Source: Melitaea cinxia (Eukaryota > Arthropoda > Insecta > Lepidoptera > Nymphalidae). From it: a DNA stretch of 64,000 bases. The notes under the pieces are model-generated. The model saw only the letters and a program-made list of their open reading frames with translations. It was not told where the DNA came from and did not search any database. The stretch is taken from positions 5,390,001 through 5,454,000 of the forward strand of contig NC_059423.1 of the NCBI RefSeq assembly GCF_905220565.1, read 5' to 3'. Made by a program: the position numbers and the translations under genes. Of the stretch, positions 12,801 through 18,859 are shown piece by piece. Every line of letters begins with the position of its first letter. Within the stretch, counting starts at the first letter, position 1.

Positions 12801-15800
12801 TACAGTCCACTGCTGGATATAGGCCTCCACAAGTTTACGCCACAAATAACGTGAACTCATAACAGCAAGATTGACAAGGCTACAATAGCCTTCTGGCAGT
12901 GCTGCAGAATGATAGGTAAAAGATGGGGTTTATCCCCAAAAATCACTCTGTCGCTGTACCAGTCCGTCATCAGGCCAATTATCAGCTATAGCGCAGTGGT
13001 TTGGTGGCCGAGAACCAAACTAATCACCGGCGAAGCAAAGTTACAACGACTTCAAAGGCTGGCTTGCATGGCGACTACGGGCTGCATGAGGACCACTCCG
13101 ACTGCGGCCCTGGAAGCCCTACTGAACTTGCCGCCGCTGCATCTGTTTATCCAACGGGAGGCGGGAGCGGCTGCGGTAAGACTCAGGAAGCTAAACCTAT
13201 GGAGAAACGTAAAAGTAACACATACAGGTATACTTGGTGAACTGGCGAACAGGGAACCGCTCATCGGAGCGGTTACGGACAGGATACCCAAACAGTACGT
13301 ATTCGATAAAAAATACAGAATACAATTACATGAAGACCCAGGGGAAGGCCTCAACCTCAAGGAATTGAGAATGTTCACAGACGGGTCGAAAACATCAACA
13401 GGTACAGGTTCTGGGGTTTACTCAGAAGACCTGAATATCAACATGTCATCGCCATTGGGAATCCACAACACCATCTTTCAGGCGGAATGTATGGGAATCA
13501 TAATGGCTACAAAAGCGATCACTTCTAGAGAGGTACAGGGTTTTCCAATCCGTATTCTTTCCTGCAAGCCCTACAGAGCGACATTATGACAACCGGGCTA
13601 ATATACGAGTGCCATCGAGCTCTGACGAAGGTAAGTGAAACAAACACCATTACCCTTCAATGGATAAAGGGCCACAGTGGATCGCGAGGCAACGACGCAG
13701 CCGACCGACTCGCGAGGAATGGATCGGAGATGAGGGTCCACGGACTTGAACCCATTCTGCCTCTGCCTTTCGGATAGCTGCGCAGCCAGTTGCGACACAA
13801 CACCAAGGTAATGCACCAAGAATATTGGACAAACCTAACTACCTGCAGGCAGACCAAGGAAGCTCTTCCAACGATCAACCCAGGATTGTCCCGCAAACTT
13901 CGCGGTTATGGGAGAGGCCAGCTCCGACTACTGGTCGGGGCTTTTACCGGACATGCCTTGCTTAACAAACACTTACACAATTTAGGTGTTACAGACAGCT
14001 ATGCAGAGCGTGCATGGAGGCAGAAGAAACGGCCTCACACATCCTGCTGAAATGCGGTAGTGTGGCGAACTACAGGGCACCACACCTCGGGACACCGAGG
14101 TCACTCCGGGAAGTCGTCGGCAACACAAGGGGTCTGCTAGGCTTCCTCAAGTTGCTAAGCTGGCATGAATAAGGCCCCCAGCCAACCACGCAAAATAGGC
14201 GCACTGAGACGTAATTAAATAACAATTACCGATAAACTGGCAAACTTCTCTCAATAGAATCTTTACGTTCATAGCCTCCTCATACTTGGCCGTGTCCTTT
14301 GGTTGCGAACTGAGACATATCTCGAGGGTATCCAACACAATCACCAAGCTATCGTGATACCCCTTTTCTTGTTCCACTTGAAGCCGGGTGACGCATGTTG
14401 TGGTAGACGGTTGGTACTGAAAATATAATTTACAAGTACACTTTATTGTTCACCAAGAAATCTTTCAATTATAGACAAAAAAAATTAAAAAGAGAAATGT
14501 ACACTTAACATATGCATATACTTAAGCTAAGTATTATTGTCTTCAAGCACCGCTTGCGATGCTTTTGGTGTTGCAGGCGTTTATAGCAGCGGTTCCCGCT
14601 TGCCGGGTCACAACCCAATACTGGGCCTTTATAGTAAAATGCCGAGTCACAGCATTTCCACTTTGTTTAAAAAAATAACACCTGCTACTGATCGACCAAT
14701 CGCAAATATTCAAAAAAAGGAAAAGGAAGGGGCAGTGTGATAATTGCCTGGCCATGGCAAAACAATGTTTGGGAAACACTGATTTATAGGATACCGTAAA
14801 AACTTTTTATACAATAAATGTTTATTGGTTTGCATGTAAATAAGATAAAATAAATAAAATAAAATTCAGTTTAAGAAAACCGTGTATCAGTGCTCAGTGT
14901 AAAAACTACGGTAATGGCTTACTATCAAATGATCCATACACTTATTTGCCATAGAAGTGGTATAATTTTTTTTAAAATATAGTTATATTTAATACATATA
15001 AATAATACATAATTTATATATAAATACTAGCGACCCGCCCCGGCTTCGCACGGGTGCAATGCTGATACTAAATATACTACAGAATGTCTTTATTTATAGT
15101 ATGAAGCTAGCTTATAGCATGGTTATTAACATAATAACAACATTCAAATATGCATCATTAGATTACACGTTGTTACAGAATGTGTTGAAGAAATAAAGGT
15201 TCACTGCTCGTTCCCCGTAGGTAGGATAGCGTCATAATTTTTAGCCTATATGTTGACCAGACTTCTTAATAATATTCGTGACAAATTTGAAATAAATCCA
15301 TGCAGTACTCTTTGAGTTTATCCCGGACATACATACAGACAAACAGACAAACAGACAAAAATTCTAAAAACTATATTTTTGGCTTCGGTATCGATTGTAG
15401 ATCACACCCCAAGTATTCTTTTAAAAAAATATTCAATGTACATTTTTGACTTTCCTACCATTATATTACATGTAATGGTATGGTAGGTAGGTATGTAATG
15501 TATAGATATAAGACAACTAGACTTGTAGCATAAGTTGTATCCACAACCCTGAAGCAGGAAACAGGATAGGCACTAACTGTACTAATGAGCTAATTAATAA
15601 TAATTAAAAAAGGTTTGAATATAATACGTACCAATTCATTTAATTTCTGTAAAATTTTAGTTAGGCCAGAGATTACGAGTGAAAAACGGTGTCGACTAAT
15701 TTGCACTAAGCACGCTTTGCATTGTTCTTCATTTATTCGAGAATGGAGATGTTGAGCTCCAGTTTTATATGGTAACTGTAATAAATGTATAGGTATTTAC

Positions 15801-16393
15801 ATTAATATTGTTATTGTTACTTATTGATATATTCTGGATTTTAAATTACTATTAAAACATTTGAGTTCATTTTTTGATTATCTTTTTTTTTCTTAATTTC
15901 TATGATAACATGTCAAAGGCTGATAAGTACTATAGGCATTCATAAAAATAAAAAATAGAATAATTTCTACATATTAAATTGCGACATTCGTTTAAATGAG
16001 TAATTTAGCTAAAAAGTATAAATATTTATAAGCGATTATAATACAGCAATTTTGAATATAAATATAATTCAATTTCCTAACAAAATATTAAAAAATATAT
16101 GATTTCGGGAAAATTAACTTAAAATAATTTGCGTAGGCGTTAAGAGGAATATCGCATTTAATTAATTACAATTAGGTTCTTAAGCTATTTGTATAGAAAC
16201 GAATATTAACGTAAATTTATATAAGGGTCTTTAATTTTTAAATACATTTTAATATTAACAGTAAAATGTTTACATGAATACACTTAGGGTGGGTCAGTTA
16301 AATAAATAAAAATATAACAATATCAATAATTACTTGTTCCTCAAACCGAGCTATGAGTGTGTTAGCCCATTCTCCGGGTTTTTGCGTGCCCAT
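722..16393 (-). CDS. Nf1: Neurofibromin, N-terminal 781 residues in 17 coding exons; gene continues past the left edge
   Basis: Neurofibromin is a large Ras GTPase-activating protein that speeds GTP hydrolysis on Ras and so damps Ras/MAPK signalling at membranes. Seventeen minus-strand exons, all with AG acceptors and GT donors in matching phase, join into 781 residues with no stop. Exon 1 codes exactly 20 residues and exon 2 exactly 48, as I recall for human NF1. Recognisable blocks along the N-terminal helical-repeat region are FSLVISGLT (exon 2), FNAVFNRIS (4), SLEKAVWNWMDTYP (6), WPLQIMLLIL (7), CVKLCKASTYLN (9), LLFNPSKPYGR (10), VKLIHADPMLLL (12) and LVAMSCFALL (15). The GAP-related, Sec14 and PH domains are outside the window. 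The start at 16391-16393 is chosen because MGTQKPGEWANTLIARFEEQ aligns without gaps to the family N-terminus. Introns hold many SINE and LINE insertions, and part of exon 15 is tandemly copied. The gene is divergent from Snx6. Confidence 0.95.
990..2146 (+). pseudogene. RTE-like non-LTR retrotransposon, reverse transcriptase relic
   Basis: Conceptual reading shows QTGFRKG near 1020, RQGDPLSPTFF at 1290-1320 (RT palm motif), YIYLGQMMS at 1547, LTYGSQTWALTKN at 1716-1757, MERMTGIKRNDKI near 1790 and a C-terminus GRPQSRWDDAIRKVAGITW at about 1990. The (Y/F)xDD box is missing, and frameshifts or stops interrupt it (1721, 1897). 5' truncated. Sits in the Nf1 intron between exons 16 and 17 in antisense. 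Confidence 0.8.
2221..2320 (-). CDS. Nf1: Nf1 coding exon 16
   Basis: 100 bp, residues 707-740. Reads AAAALQKRITALLRKIEHCV and VWEETFRC, ending TG before donor GTAAGT. The Trp codon is completed by the first base of exon 17. Acceptor TTAAAG. Confidence 0.92.
2335..3116. other. AT-rich Nf1 intron, no gene seen
   Basis: Low-complexity A/T sequence with a homopolymer at 2620-2638. No coding frame, RNA fold or clear repeat family recognised. Confidence 0.6.
3117..3532 (-). repeat. 137-bp tandem duplication of the 3' half of Nf1 exon 15 with its donor site
   Basis: The block CAACTGTACCGGTGGTGAGC recurs at 3161, 3298 and 3435, a period of exactly 137 bp. Each unit carries about 90 bp of exon 15, the GTACAG donor and intronic (TCACAC)-rich sequence. 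The unit next to the true exon differs from the middle one at only one base that I can see (GGATACG versus GGACACG). The copies lack an acceptor, so they look like intron-embedded exon fragments. Confidence 0.92.
3444..3627 (-). CDS. Nf1: Nf1 coding exon 15 (end partly copied downstream)
   Basis: 184 bp, residues 646-707 (one base of the last codon). Reads VVFFMCLWSVDTEIVLVAMS, DDVSVHSLLPNYAVFQEIAH and TVLTTG. Acceptor CCACAG, donor GTACAG. The last roughly 90 exonic bases with the donor and 47 intronic bases are repeated twice more at 3117-3395. Confidence 0.93.
3795..3978 (-). CDS. Nf1: Nf1 coding exon 14
   Basis: 184 bp, residues 584-645. Contains LRWLRDVLTCRNEFLAKHKE and ICKQAHIKLE. Acceptor CTCCAG, donor GTAAGT, phase 2 in and 0 out. 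Confidence 0.95.
4140..4333 (-). CDS. Nf1: Nf1 coding exon 13
   Basis: 194 bp, residues 520-584 (two bases of the last codon). Contains TTELINGLVSLVHHTGMGEI, SQEAMDALLALHRPDMVH and MWNPEAPLSTFWDIS. Acceptor TTATAG, donor GTAAGA. Confidence 0.95.
4485..4735 (-). repeat. SINE-like repeat (family B, minus)
   Basis: Carries AGCCCGACTAACTGG, CACAGCTGAATAACACTGCT and CTACCGTATCCACTTAC, the inverted form of the family ending ...GTCGGGCTGCTCCATATTTTGAG found throughout this window. Lies in an Nf1 intron. Confidence 0.65.
4775..4933 (-). CDS. Nf1: Nf1 coding exon 12
   Basis: 159 bp, residues 467-519. Reads GYIVHTPLRMISLSLKSKE and NLLLLLVKLIHADPMLLLS. Acceptor ATTTAG was preferred to the closer TATATAG because it keeps the frame and the GxxxHxxxRM alignment. 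Donor GTAAGT. Confidence 0.94.
5046..5460 (-). repeat. SINE-like repeat (family B, minus), split by a retroposon
   Basis: Starts AATTTGGAGCAGCCCGGCTGC and resumes after 5376 with ATGCTCC...CATCAGACGGACTGTACGCTCG. Interrupted at 5197-5361 by a later insertion flanked by GGGTCGGCAATGCG. Confidence 0.7.
5197..5361 (+). mobile_element. 5'-truncated retroposon with A-rich tail and 14-bp target duplication
   Basis: GGGTCGGCAATGCG occurs at 5183-5196 and again at 5362-5375, directly flanking 165 bp that end GAAAGAAAAAATTAAAAAAAA. This is the signature of target-primed reverse transcription. The 3' end contains AAGTGCCGAAGCCGACACAC, likely the end of a LINE open frame or its UTR. Family not identified. 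Confidence 0.82.
5485..5593 (-). CDS. Nf1: Nf1 coding exon 11
   Basis: 109 bp, residues 430-466. Reads IIKQPRLPWWPQIELLYPRA and AELRAMFTDALNKATQ. Acceptor TTTCAG, donor GTATAA, phase 2 in and 0 out. Confidence 0.95.
5725..5906 (-). CDS. Nf1: Nf1 coding exon 10
   Basis: 182 bp, residues 370-430 (two bases of the last codon). Reads SLLFNPSKPYGRAACSEPEL and DCFVSLFRIMPHSNDALKVC. The donor GTCGGC is weak; it is chosen because it joins SLL-R to the next exon's IIKQPRLPWW exactly as in the family. GC-rich compared with neighbours. Confidence 0.94.
5935..6062 (+). repeat. (GGGGAGAGT)n minisatellite
   Basis: Imperfect 9-bp repeats GGGGAGAGT with GGAGAAT variants in the Nf1 intron 9. Long frames across it are purine-strand artefacts. 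Confidence 0.85.
6528..6880 (-). repeat. SINE-like repeat (family B, minus), shared with 62249
   Basis: Begins GTGGTGCCCAGCAAGAAAACCTGACTG and runs through CCATCGGTTGGACCGTACGC. The downstream ATACATGTACTTGCTACCAC ... CAGTGATCTTGATCAACG block recurs at 62370-62500, so the two loci share a longer composite repeat. Confidence 0.65.
6940..7269 (-). mobile_element. tRNA-cored element with 43-bp terminal inverted repeats
   Basis: 6940-6982 and 7227-7269 are inverted copies of each other over 43 bp, with one mismatch that I can see. The left arm runs into a tRNA-like fold (6973-7045) so that the arm contains its T arm and 3' acceptor strand. The interior includes GGCGCCGTCTAGAG and TTACAGAAACCCGTAACTA, shared with the other copies. 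No coding capacity. Confidence 0.8.
6973..7045 (-). ncRNA. tRNA-like core of the repeat (not a normal tRNA gene)
   Basis: Reads CGTTCCA ... TGGAGCG (7-bp acceptor pairing), A box TAGCTTAATTGG, anticodon stem CCGAC/GTCGG with loop ACGGTCA, and B box GGTTCGAACCC. The loop has C where tRNAs have U33, and the same sequence recurs seven times in this window, so it is a repeat-borne Pol III promoter rather than a working tRNA. Confidence 0.75.
7316..7458 (-). CDS. Nf1: Nf1 coding exon 9
   Basis: 143 bp, residues 322-369. Contains MTEAAIVTCVKLCKASTYLN and VLVKSVINDLK. Acceptor CTCCAG, donor GTAATA. A tRNA-like repeat ends about 50 bases into the next intron. Confidence 0.96.
7883..7982 (-). CDS. 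Nf1: Nf1 coding exon 8
   Basis: 100 bp, residues 289-321 plus one base. Reads KVLEEIVNADSGAPCSPRHT then KKKHFIDTVKRGL. Acceptor TTCCAG, donor GTAAGT. Confidence 0.92.
8184..8440 (+). repeat. SINE-like repeat (family C)
   Basis: GGATCAGAGTTTAATCCGCCACG, GTATATGATAGCAATCAGGAC and CAAGGCACGGTGGGGACACCC follow the order of the family copy at 20685. Decayed; lies just before Nf1 exon 7 in an intron. Confidence 0.6.
8482..8631 (-). CDS. Nf1: Nf1 coding exon 7
   Basis: 150 bp, residues 239-288. Reads EFAEVQRRPNDELSKCCDTL and RVAMWPLQIMLLILNP. Acceptor TTTTAG, donor GTGAGT, phase 0 at both ends. Confidence 0.95.
8661..8990 (+). repeat. Repeat patch: SINE-like remnant followed by a LINE 3' tail
   Basis: 8701-8820 contains a GAGATCGAACTTGCTACCGC box like the tail of family C. 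8850-8893 (GAAGATCGCTGCTTTAGCGATAAGGCCGCC) matches the 3' region of the LINE at 56740-56790, which reads GAGATCGCTCTTTTAACGAT. Confidence 0.5.
9647..9747 (-). CDS. Nf1: Nf1 coding exon 6
   Basis: 101 bp, residues 205-238. Contains KLLRKSAHIVLVVSLEKAVW and NWMDTYPQ. Acceptor TTACAG, donor GTGTTG, phase 1 in and 0 out. Confidence 0.94.
9838..9916 (+). repeat. SINE-like repeat, 3' fragment (family B)
   Basis: TACCCCAGTCGGGCTGCTCC, ATATTTTGAGCAGAAAATTT and GTGCTCTACCTCAG are the common 3' end of family B. Confidence 0.65.
10102..10280 (-). pseudogene. C-terminal fragment of a non-LTR retrotransposon RT
   Basis: Frame reads GRQCIRWENDLKMTAGPKWR then VTQDRPQWRLLEEAYAKRHT, the typical last segment of RTE-type LINE proteins (R-W-D-D-L ... 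W ... A-Q-D-R ... W ... L-E-E-A-Y). Only the end is present; a SINE inserted at its upstream edge. Confidence 0.7.
10281..10608 (-). mobile_element. SINE (family A) with 10-bp target duplication
   Basis: ACACTGTGAC flanks it at 10271-10280 and 10609-10618. On the minus strand it runs GTGTGGCTACGGCAC ... GTGGGTGTCGTAAGAGGCGA ... TGGCTTTGAAATACACAGGC ... GGAGGCCTATGTCCAGCAGT and ends in ATGATG. The 3' end equals the end of an RTE LINE (coding AYVQQWT at 25240), so it is probably moved by that LINE's machinery. Confidence 0.85.
10911..11010 (-). CDS. Nf1: Nf1 coding exon 5
   Basis: 100 bp, residues 172-204 plus one base. Reads ELASSSEENPDYTDIELIQH then VNVDILRLIRLL. Acceptor TCCAG, donor GTAAGG. 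Confidence 0.94.
11090..11580 (+). repeat. ACTAGCTGACCC repeat interrupted by a SINE-like copy
   Basis: 11090-11240 (GACTAGCTGACCCTGCAAACGTTG, then a poly-C run) and 11524-11580 (CGGAGGAGTATTTTC ... TGACACAAGAATT) match left and right parts of the uninterrupted copy at 54668-54870. Family B sits between (11243-11522). Class of the host repeat not certain. Confidence 0.7.
11243..11522 (+). repeat. SINE-like repeat (family B), full-length copy
   Basis: Clearest copy: GTCACTAGGTCAGCAAACAA, GCGTACGGCTCACCTGATGG, AGACGCCTGCAACACCAGAA, GCAAGCGCGTTGCCGACCC, then GTCGGGCTGCTCCATATTTT. About 280 bp, no coding capacity. Confidence 0.75.
11748..11869 (-). CDS. Nf1: Nf1 coding exon 4
   Basis: 122 bp, residues 131-171. 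Reads LRNESN... and VLFALSLNFFNAVFNRISAR. Acceptor TTGCAG, donor GTATGC, phase 1 in and 0 out. Confidence 0.95.
11941..12175 (+). repeat. SINE-like repeat (family B)
   Basis: CAAATAAGCGTACAGCCCGC, GACCCCTGGAACACCAGAAG and GTGCAAGCGCGTTGCC follow the family B order; the 3' end is decayed. Confidence 0.65.
12180..12640. other. Nf1 intron 3 without recognised features
   Basis: AT-rich sequence between repeats; no exon, open frame or repeat family recognised. Confidence 0.5.
12650..12860 (-). repeat. Repeat shared with 43410, carrying a SINE family A fragment
   Basis: GAAAGAGGCTTAAGCTCAGC ... AAATCAAACGTTTATCTGCTGG ... TATGCACTATGTATCATCATC is nearly the same as 43413-43530. At both loci the SINE A tail (TACAGCCTATACAGTCC) follows directly, so the pair was copied as a unit. 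Confidence 0.75.
12861..14205 (+). pseudogene. LINE relic: end of reverse transcriptase plus RNase H domain
   Basis: Reads SKIDKATIAFWQCCRMIGKR, then SVIRPIISYSAVVWWP and KLQRLQRLACMATTGCMRTT (RT thumb region common to RNase H-bearing non-LTR elements). An RNase H follows: MFTDGSKTSTGTGSGVYSED, QAECMGIIMATKAI and LQWIKGHSGSRGNDAADRLA. It ends HILLKCGSVANYR ... LLGFLKLLSWHE-stop near 14170. Frame breaks near 13560 and 13780 kill it. 5' truncated, joined directly to SINE A sequence. Antisense in an Nf1 intron. Confidence 0.85.
14230..14416 (-). CDS. Nf1: Nf1 coding exon 3
   Basis: 187 bp, residues 69 to 131 (one base of the last codon). Contains SLVIVLDTLEICLSSQPKDT and LLREVCQFIG. Acceptor TTTCAG, donor GTAATT. 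A LINE relic ends only about 25 bases downstream in the intron. Confidence 0.95.
14900..15430 (+). repeat. TACTAGCGACCCG interspersed repeat
   Basis: From 15028 ACTAGCGACCCGCCCCGGCT TCGCACGGGTGCAATGCTG; ends near CATACATACAGACAAACAGAC and GTATCGATTGTAGATCAC. Related starts occur at 10630, 29718, 41631 and 48521. Class uncertain (non-coding). Confidence 0.55.
15632..15775 (-). CDS. Nf1: Nf1 coding exon 2
   Basis: 144 bp, residues 21-68, acceptor ACAG and donor GTACGT. Reads LPYKTGAQ... and RFSLVISGLTKILQKLN, closely matching the vertebrate protein. Phase 0 at both ends. Confidence 0.95.
16334..16393 (-). CDS. Nf1: Nf1 coding exon 1
   Basis: Codes residues 1-20 from ATG (16393-16391) to GAA-CAA, followed by donor GTAATT. 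The motif EWANTLIARFEEQ is the conserved neurofibromin start. Phase 0 end. The upstream reading frame has an earlier Met, but it lies outside the homologous part. Confidence 0.93.
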
Positions 16394-16750
16394 TTTATTT
16401 GTATTAATTGTAATTTCTTTGTAAATAATTAAAAAACAATTATTTTGCGCGATTCCATGATAGTTCTTCGATCTATCAAGAATTTTCTGGGTGACCAGAT
16501 CTAAAGTTGATTTTCTGAGTAAAATCAAATATTAAAAACAGCACACATATTTTAGGAAATAATTGTATTCGAATCAACTATAAATAACTAATAAACAGTA
16601 ATTGGAATCAATTTTTAAATACGCATATTTAAATAGGTTTAAAAATTATTTTGTAACAAAGTGAAAAAAAGATAATGAAAATATAAAATAAAAAAAATCA
16701 TAACGTTGTTTAAAGCTAAATAAACCTTGAATATCATAGGAAAATAATCA
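16394..16750. promoter_or_regulatory. Upstream sequence of Nf1 (5' UTR/promoter position)
   Basis: Immediately 5' of the Nf1 start on the minus strand. AT-rich, without a recognisable TATA box at a fixed distance; the transcription start cannot be placed from sequence. Confidence 0.3.
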
Positions 16751-16920
16751 AATATACTTGTCGGCACCAGCGTCGTCGTAGGCAATTAGCAAAGAATTTA
16801 TATACAGATGCACGATCACGCCACCTAGTACATCGTTCGATACTCACCTACCCTCACGCATTTTATTACTCGAATTCTTCTGACGTGTATAAAACGACCA
16901 GTACAACTACAGCTATGGGT

Positions 16921-17450
16921 ACCTGGTGGGGCCTCAAAATACTCGCTACAGCGTATTTTGAGAGAGCGCGCAGTCACCCAAATCCTCTTGTAGCAGAGGC
17001 TTGCAGATACGTAGGTAGAGGAAACTTACAGACCGTACAAAGGCGTCCCATGCACGTCTTAACCGACCCTGACGATAGGATCACGGCGCTTAACGCCATA
17101 TACACCAACACACACAGGACACACACACACCGCCCCCGACGGCGAGGGCGAGGTCCCCGCGTTCTGACGGCTCGCACGCGCCTAGGCGCGTAGCTGACCG
17201 TCCGTAAGCCGTCTCAGCGTTCCGCATAGCGCCTCCTCCACTCCGACGACGCTCTAAGCCGAGGTGCGATCTCGCTAGGAGACACCCTTAGGGCGGGCGT
17301 CTTTCCCCTCCGAGCCCTCCCAGAGGGCTCCCATTCTTCCTTCGCGGCCGGCTTGCCTAAGTGCCCGGCCCCTCTCACCGGTGACGCTGTAAAGGCCGCT
17401 AGGGCCAACAGCACTCTTCACTTCGAAAAAAAAAAAAAAAAAAAAAAAAA
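16921..17450 (+). mobile_element. Poly-A-tailed LINE 3' fragment with 12-bp target duplication
   Basis: ACAGCTATGGGT occurs at 16909-16920 and 17451-17462. The 530-bp insert ends in 25 A residues (17426-17450). Its frame reads YFERARSHPNPLVAEACRYV and RRPMHVLTDPDDRITALNAI to a stop at 17193, followed by a GC-rich 3' UTR. 5' truncated; clade not assigned (R1-type is a guess). Confidence 0.88.
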
Positions 17451-17469
17451 ACAGCTATGGGTCACTTCA

Positions 17470-17530
17470 AAGACGCTCCAAGCCGAGGTGCTAGGGCCAA
17501 CAGCACTCCACAATTCGAAAAAAAAACTTC
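17470..17530 (+). mobile_element. Second short copy of the same LINE tail
   Basis: GACGCTCCAAGCCGAGGTGC fused to TAGGGCCAACAGCACTCC and a short A tail repeats the two ends of the 3' UTR at 17250-17430, with the middle missing. Confidence 0.6.
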
Positions 17531-17879
17531 TAAGAGAGTCTTGGCTCTGGTTTGGCACAATGCAATTGTTGTATCCTGCTAGTAGCTTAACCTAGATCTT
17601 TCAATAATTAATTAGTGCAAAGAATGAATTGTTAGGTATTCTATTACGATGTATAATTTGGCTAGACGAGGCGGGCAACTCCAAGCAGTGAAGGTGAGCG
17701 TTGATGCACATCTCAAAGGGGGCCTCCTTAAAACTAAACCTAGGTTGTAAGTCTAAGTTTCACTCAAGAGTTTCTCCCTCTGCCACACGATGAGCCCGGC
17801 ACCCACACGGTGAATTTATCGAATGCTAAGAATTTAGTCTTCCCGCCCCTCAACTAATAATTATCGTGTGTTACCTTAC

Positions 17880-18853
17880 ATTGTAATTAACCAGTGAGAC
17901 CTCATTTCTAATGATGATCACACTTTTACAATTTCATAATATCGGTATCGTAGAAAAATATTATTATTTATTTTTTAAACAATGTTATACTTCACAGGGT
18001 ATCTGAAGTGAGAGTGTCCTTTAATTTTCACATAGAGCATAATTTTTTTTAATATATAGACTAGCTTTATTTTTTTCTCTGTGTATGTATTTTTCTTTGT
18101 TATCAAATTATTATGTGTTTTTGTAGGTATTTGTGTACGTGTATATGTGTGTATTTGTGTAGGTGTATTGTAGGCTTGTAGGCCTCTGTTTCGTTTCACC
18201 TAAAGTCGATAATGGTCATCGCGAGCGATCGCTCGCTCGACGTCGTATATGACGTCACTGTTCGCGAGTACTTCACCTAATAAATATTTTTAAAAATTTT
18301 GAGAATAAAGTTCTTTAACCTTCTTTAAATATTGGTGGGTCAAAATTGGCTTTCTCCAAAACGTAGCGGGAATTTTAAAAAAAAGCTATCAATGTCAATT
18401 TCTGAATATTATCGGAACTTTATGAACTTTTGGAGTCATTATCTCTCAATAGTTTTGTCAGAAATGCACCGATAAATCCATGCTAAATTAAATTTAACTT
18501 CAATTCATATGAAATATTTACTCGAAATCCTCAGTTGCATGTTTTTATCATGCCAGCATATTGCGAGCACAGAGCGCTCAAATTTGCGTTCCTCCTATAA
18601 AATTCGTCTATAATGGCCGCAGCGTTTTACTTTTAATGTTAGTGGAACGGCATGGCAGCTTTCAGTTTCAGCTGTCGTGGCGTTGTAGGGGTTAAGTGGA
18701 ACGTAGCCCTTGTCATTAAAATGACAATAAACTATTTGACAAACATTGTTTAGTGAATTTTGGAGTGTAGCCGACAAATATTACCAAAATAATCTAATTC
18801 AATTAGGATACTAATATACTTACGATTAATACTAATAATCTTTCGTAACCAAT
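17880..18853. other. Intergenic spacer between the divergent genes Nf1 and Snx6
   Basis: No coding frame seen. Contains the palindromic cluster at 18221-18257 and, towards Snx6, moderately GC-rich sequence (18590-18740) that could belong to its 5' UTR or promoter. Confidence 0.5.
18221..18257. promoter_or_regulatory. Palindromic cluster with a CRE-type site
   Basis: GCGAGCGATCGCTCGC is a perfect 16-bp palindrome (18221-18236). GACGTC follows at 18239-18244, and a full TGACGTCA (CREB/ATF consensus) lies at 18250-18257. Located about 0.6 kb upstream of the Snx6 start and 1.8 kb from the Nf1 start. Function is inferred from motif only. Confidence 0.4.
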
Positions 18854-18859
18854 ATGATG
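18854..18859 (+). CDS. Snx6: Snx6 putative first coding exon (two codons)
   Basis: AAT-ATG-ATG followed by a strong donor GTAAGT, phase 0, matching the phase 0 acceptor of the next exon. Human SNX6 also begins Met-Met as I recall. No other upstream ATG with an in-phase donor was found, but the exon is tiny and needs transcript support. Confidence 0.5.

Larger units (their letters stand above)
16755..17875 (+). repeat. Interspersed repeat also present at 63540-64000, interrupted by retroposons
   Basis: GTCGTAGGCAATTAGCAAAG ... CACGCCACCTAGTACATCG ... TTGTTGTATCCTGCTAGTAG ... CAGTGAAGGTGAGCGTTGATG ... TCCCTCTGCCACACGATG occurs in the same order at the right edge of the window. Here it is split by the poly-A insertion at 16921-17450 and a shorter related one near 17470-17528. 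Confidence 0.8.
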
